A DNA stretch of 64,000 nucleotides from contig NZ_BMSE01000015.1 of assembly GCF_014648995.1 (NCBI RefSeq), forward strand, positions 174,893-238,892, given 5' to 3'. Both the position numbers and the translations under genes were made by a program. Positions 61,514 to 64,000 of this stretch are shown piece by piece. This stretch comes from Streptomyces massasporeus (GTDB lineage Bacteria; Actinomycetota; Actinomycetes; Streptomycetales; Streptomycetaceae). The stretch's first letter is position 1. The number at the start of each line of letters is the position of its first letter. The notes under the pieces were generated by a model. It searched no databases, was not told where the DNA came from, and saw nothing but the letters and a program-made list of their open reading frames with translations.

Positions 61514-62719
61514 TCAGCGTTCGCCATGCAACTCCGCTGCGGGGCCTGCCCCCACGTCAGCTGCCGGAGAAGACCTGCCGCGCATGGCCGGTCGGCTCCA
61601 GCGGCGCACAGCGGGGCGTTCGACCAGCCGGTAGAGCAACCACGCCAGGAGCAGGGTGATCACCACGGTCAGGCCTGCGTCGAGCAGAGCCTGGGAGACC
61701 GTCGAGTGCCCCGACCAGCCGTCCGTCTTGGCCATCTGCATCGGGCCGTACAAGATGACCAGCCAGTGCACCATGTACAGAGCGAAGGAGATCTCTCCGA
61801 GGAAAATCATGGCGCGCTTGCGGAAGAAGGAAGGCCGGCCGCGCACATCGGCCGTGGCGCCCGCGGCGATGAGAAGAGCGAGGAAGAGCGCGATCGCGGA
61901 TGCCTGACTGTACATCTCCGGCAGAAACCCGGCGGTGACGACGAAACTCGCTCCCGCCAGCAACATGGCCGGGACGAGGGGCAACCTGATCCAGCGCCCG
62001 CTGAGCACGATCTGCGCCGTCAGCATTCCCAGCATGAATTCCAGCATCCTGCTGACGGGGAAGTAGTAGGTGAACCACAGAGGCCACCACGGCATGTCGG
62101 TGTTCGTCATCACCGGCTCATCCGGCAGCAGCAGCGCGGCGAACGGCAACGTGCAGATCAGTAGTGCGACGGCGCCGAGCCACAGCCACAACCGCTCGAC
62201 ACGAATCTTGCGCAGCAGGGGGAGCAGCGCGGGGAAGGCCAGATAGAACAACAGCTCGCAAGCGAGCGACCAGGTGGGGGCGTTGGAGGTGTAGTTCAGC
62301 ACAACATCCTGGTCGGGGATCCAGCTTTGCACGAGGAAGAGGGTGGGCAAGGTGTTGGCCGCAGTCACCGCGTTGTTCGAGATGAGCATGAGGACCACGG
62401 CGACGCCCAGCGTGACCAGGTGGTTCGGGTAGACCTTGACGAGGCGTCGGCGCCAGAAGAGCCGGCTGGTGTCACCCGGCCGAGCCGACCAGGTCAGCAC
62501 GAACCCACTGAGGACGAAGAAGAAGACCACACCGGTGGGCCCCAACGCATACACGTACGGCTCGGTCCAGTTGAGCCAGGGCTTCTGCACGCTGGGTACC
62601 AGGACGATTCCTATGTGGCAGATCAGCACCATGAAGGCGGCGATGAATCGCATCCCGGTGAGAGAAGGCAGCCTGGACAATGATGTCTTGGCCGCTGCGG
62701 GCCCCGCCGGTGCCGCCAT
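61514..62719 (-). CDS. Acyltransferase 3 family membrane protein
   Basis: The 401-residue protein has about ten hydrophobic helices and the hallmark start of acyltransferase 3 (OafA/YrhL) proteins: LPSLTGMRFIAAFMVLICHI with the conserved His in ICHIG. Later come the motifs FFFVLSGFVLTWS and LFWRRRLVKVYPNHL, and YMVHWLVILY. These enzymes move acyl groups from acyl-CoA to sugars or other acceptors, often on cell-surface polymers. The ATG at 62719 follows GGAGG by six bases. It is monocistronic. Confidence 0.9.
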   Translation of the reverse strand: MAAPAGPAAAKTSLSRLPSLTGMRFIAAFMVLICHIGIVLVPSVQKPWLNWTEPYVYALGPTGVVFFFVLSGFVLTWSARPGDTSRLFWRRRLVKVYPNHLVTLGVAVVLMLISNNAVTAANTLPTLFLVQSWIPDQDVVLNYTSNAPTWSLACELLFYLAFPALLPLLRKIRVERLWLWLGAVALLICTLPFAALLLPDEPVMTNTDMPWWPLWFTYYFPVSRMLEFMLGMLTAQIVLSGRWIRLPLVPAMLLAGASFVVTAGFLPEMYSQASAIALFLALLIAAGATADVRGRPSFFRKRAMIFLGEISFALYMVHWLVILYGPMQMAKTDGWSGHSTVSQALLDAGLTVVITLLLAWLLYRLVERPAVRRWSRPAMRGRSSPAADVGAGPAAELHGER

Positions 62720-63141
62720 GGTGCCTCCATGGTTTGTGAGTCGACCGAATGACCACGCACCGAGCCGCACCCGGCATGCCCTGAACATGGACCAACCCGC
62801 TCGAGTCGAACTCGCGGCCGCCCTGGGAGCCCCGGTTGGCCATCGCCTCGCCCGTGGAGGGCCCGGGCGATCCGTTGCCCGAGCCGTATCGCACCTTGGC
62901 GGCCGAGCTCGCGGACGGTATTCAGCTTGTGCAGCACGGGAGCGCTGGCTCCAGCGGCCACCAGGCCCGTCGCGACGGCTGCGGGTGGTGGCGATACAGC
63001 CCGGGGACAACGTGGTGTGTCCGGTGCGCGGCCGGGAGTGGACCGGTGGGGTGGAGCTGTAGCGGTCGGCGGCGATCAGTTGGTCGCGGTGCCGGACGCG
63101 GGTCTGGCAGTCGAGAGCCGTTGGCTCGCTACCATGGCCCG
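62720..63141. other. Gap without a supported gene
   Basis: Plus-strand frames run through here into the next gene but have no conserved sequence. It holds the promoter regions of both flanking genes. Confidence 0.35.
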
Positions 63142-63693
63142 ATGGCCGGGACGAGCAAGCCAACCGACACGCCGGCGCCTCGCGTGCTGGCCCGCGCCGC
63201 TCGTGAGAACTTCGGCGAGTTCGAGCAGCGGGTGCACCGCCGCCCCGGCCTCGGCGGGGCGGCAGCGTGTCTGGTGATCCTCGTCGTCGTCATGAACTTC
63301 CTGGTCAACGGGCCGGATAACGTCTGGGGCCGCGGCGTTGTGGTGGTCGGCCCACTGATCGTCATCGCATGGGCTTATGTCTGGTTTCAGCGTATGCGTG
63401 GTGGGCTCTACCTGTTCTCGGAGGGTTTCGTCGACGCCGCCGGAAGGCGCGTGGTCAGCGTGGCGTGGTCGGAAATCCGGTCGATAGAGGGCGAGAAGAC
63501 GCAGTTCGCCATTGGCTCGCTTCCGGCGGGCAGCGCTTTCGCCTATGAGGTGGCGTTCACGGCGCGGGTAACCGGCCATGAAGCTGTGTGGAGGTTCAAC
63601 ACCACGTACAGCGACGTACGTGAGCTTGCCGGCCTGATCTCCCGGCGTTCCGGTGTCCCGGTGACGGGCCTCACCGACCCGTACCAGTTCTGA
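63142..63693 (+). CDS. Small membrane protein with PH-like domain
   Basis: The 183-residue protein has two adjacent hydrophobic helices at about 40-55 and 64-82 (AAACLVILVVVMNFLV, GVVVVGPLIVIAWAYVWF). A cytoplasmic beta-rich domain follows: GLYLFSEGFVDAAGRRVVSV, AWSEIRSIEG, GHEAVWRFNTTYSDV. This resembles the DUF6585/PH-like membrane proteins of Streptomyces, which have no known function. The ATG at 63142 is used because upstream in-frame sequence lacks protein character. Confidence 0.7.
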   Translation: MAGTSKPTDTPAPRVLARAARENFGEFEQRVHRRPGLGGAAACLVILVVVMNFLVNGPDNVWGRGVVVVGPLIVIAWAYVWFQRMRGGLYLFSEGFVDAAGRRVVSVAWSEIRSIEGEKTQFAIGSLPAGSAFAYEVAFTARVTGHEAVWRFNTTYSDVRELAGLISRRSGVPVTGLTDPYQF

Positions 63694-63718
63694 AAAGCCC
63701 TCAGGCCGTACTGGCGAG

Positions 63719-64000
63719 GACAGGGTCATCCGTAACGAGCCGAATCCATCTCCAGAGCTCGTCAGTGAGGCTGTGGGGGATCTAATCCAGGACCTGCCAC
63801 AGCTGCGCACGCGTTTGTACACCGCAAGCAAGGACATGTACGGGGATCATGACCGGCTCGAAGCAGAAGCCGACCTCAGGGTGAACGTAGGCCTGGCTGG
63901 CACCGTCCTGAGCGGTGTCCTGGCCACCCAAGTAGACGCGCTAGGTCGTGTCCGCAAAGTGGTGGCGTCGTTGGTCTGTTCGTGGTGCGTCGTCATGAGC
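63719..64000 (+). CDS. Open reading frame running off the window edge
   Basis: The frame stays open from about 63719 to the end and encodes protein-like sequence: VIRNEPNPSPELVSEAVGDL, TRLYTASKDMYGDHDRLEAE and ADLRVNVGLAGTVLSGVLAT. No clear start is visible; a GTG lies at about 63770. After about 63945 the sequence changes character (GGTCGTGTCCGCAAAGTGG), like the end of a Streptomyces IS, so the gene may be interrupted there. Confidence 0.4.

Overview
The window looks like accessory DNA of a Streptomyces-type actinomycete. Reasons: very high G+C, GTG and even TTG starts behind GGAGG-like sites, typical Streptomyces families (gas vesicle protein, XRE/MmyB regulators, RacP/DUF6192, CsbD, SpoIIE-type phosphatases, a CelR/CebR-controlled cellulase cluster), and scars of IS5, IS21, IS481, IS630 and tyrosine-recombinase elements. 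I saw no tRNA, rRNA or CRISPR array. At least twenty decayed or interrupted genes are visible. This fits a chromosome arm or large plasmid with relaxed selection; some single-base frameshifts could instead be sequencing errors.

Layout. 0-10 kb: a coupled membrane-protein pair, an ECF sigma factor with a SnoaL-like tail, a Na/Pi symporter pseudogene, a lone gas vesicle gene, an isochorismatase-fold protein lacking the usual cysteine, a glyoxalase, a MarR regulator with a clear operator facing an NmrA-like protein, a PIG-L deacetylase and a ricin-type lectin. 10-23 kb: an ABC exporter pair, a flavin monooxygenase, a reductase group (aldo-keto reductases, alcohol dehydrogenase) beside an XRE/MmyB regulator, a TauE/SafE exporter, a YdcF protein and another aldo-keto reductase. 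23-29 kb is gene-poor: HNH, DUF6207, MFS and quinone-oxidoreductase remnants, one small hydrophobic protein, then a long structured leader upstream of a MerR-like regulator and a hemolysin III protein. 29-33 kb: a SpoIIE-type phosphatase, a STAS antagonist and a CsbD stress protein.

33.7-42 kb is the best-preserved unit: secreted cellulases of families GH12, GH48 and GH6, each with a CBM2 module, around a LacI-family regulator. Copies of the 14-bp palindrome TGGGAGCGCTCCCA, two perfect and two imperfect, lie upstream of the cellulases and the regulator, so the group is probably a cello-oligosaccharide-induced regulon. 42-51.7 kb is mostly decay (sugar kinase, GHKL ATPase, dioxygenase, PTS enzyme I, regulator) and ends in two frameshifted site-specific recombinase genes.

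51.7-61 kb is a layered insertion zone. A 3.3-kb IS21-type element with 26-bp inverted repeats and a 7-bp target duplication carries an alpha/beta-hydrolase-like passenger gene and sits inside a SUKH-like gene whose frame can be rebuilt exactly. Beyond it come an IS5 fragment, a RacP/DUF6192 pair, a zinc-ribbon gene, DUF6000, DUF4253 and DUF4265 proteins, and a barstar-family gene whose 3' part appears inverted. This reads as a store of immunity-type genes with no visible toxin. The window ends with an acyltransferase, a small membrane protein and an open reading frame running off the edge.
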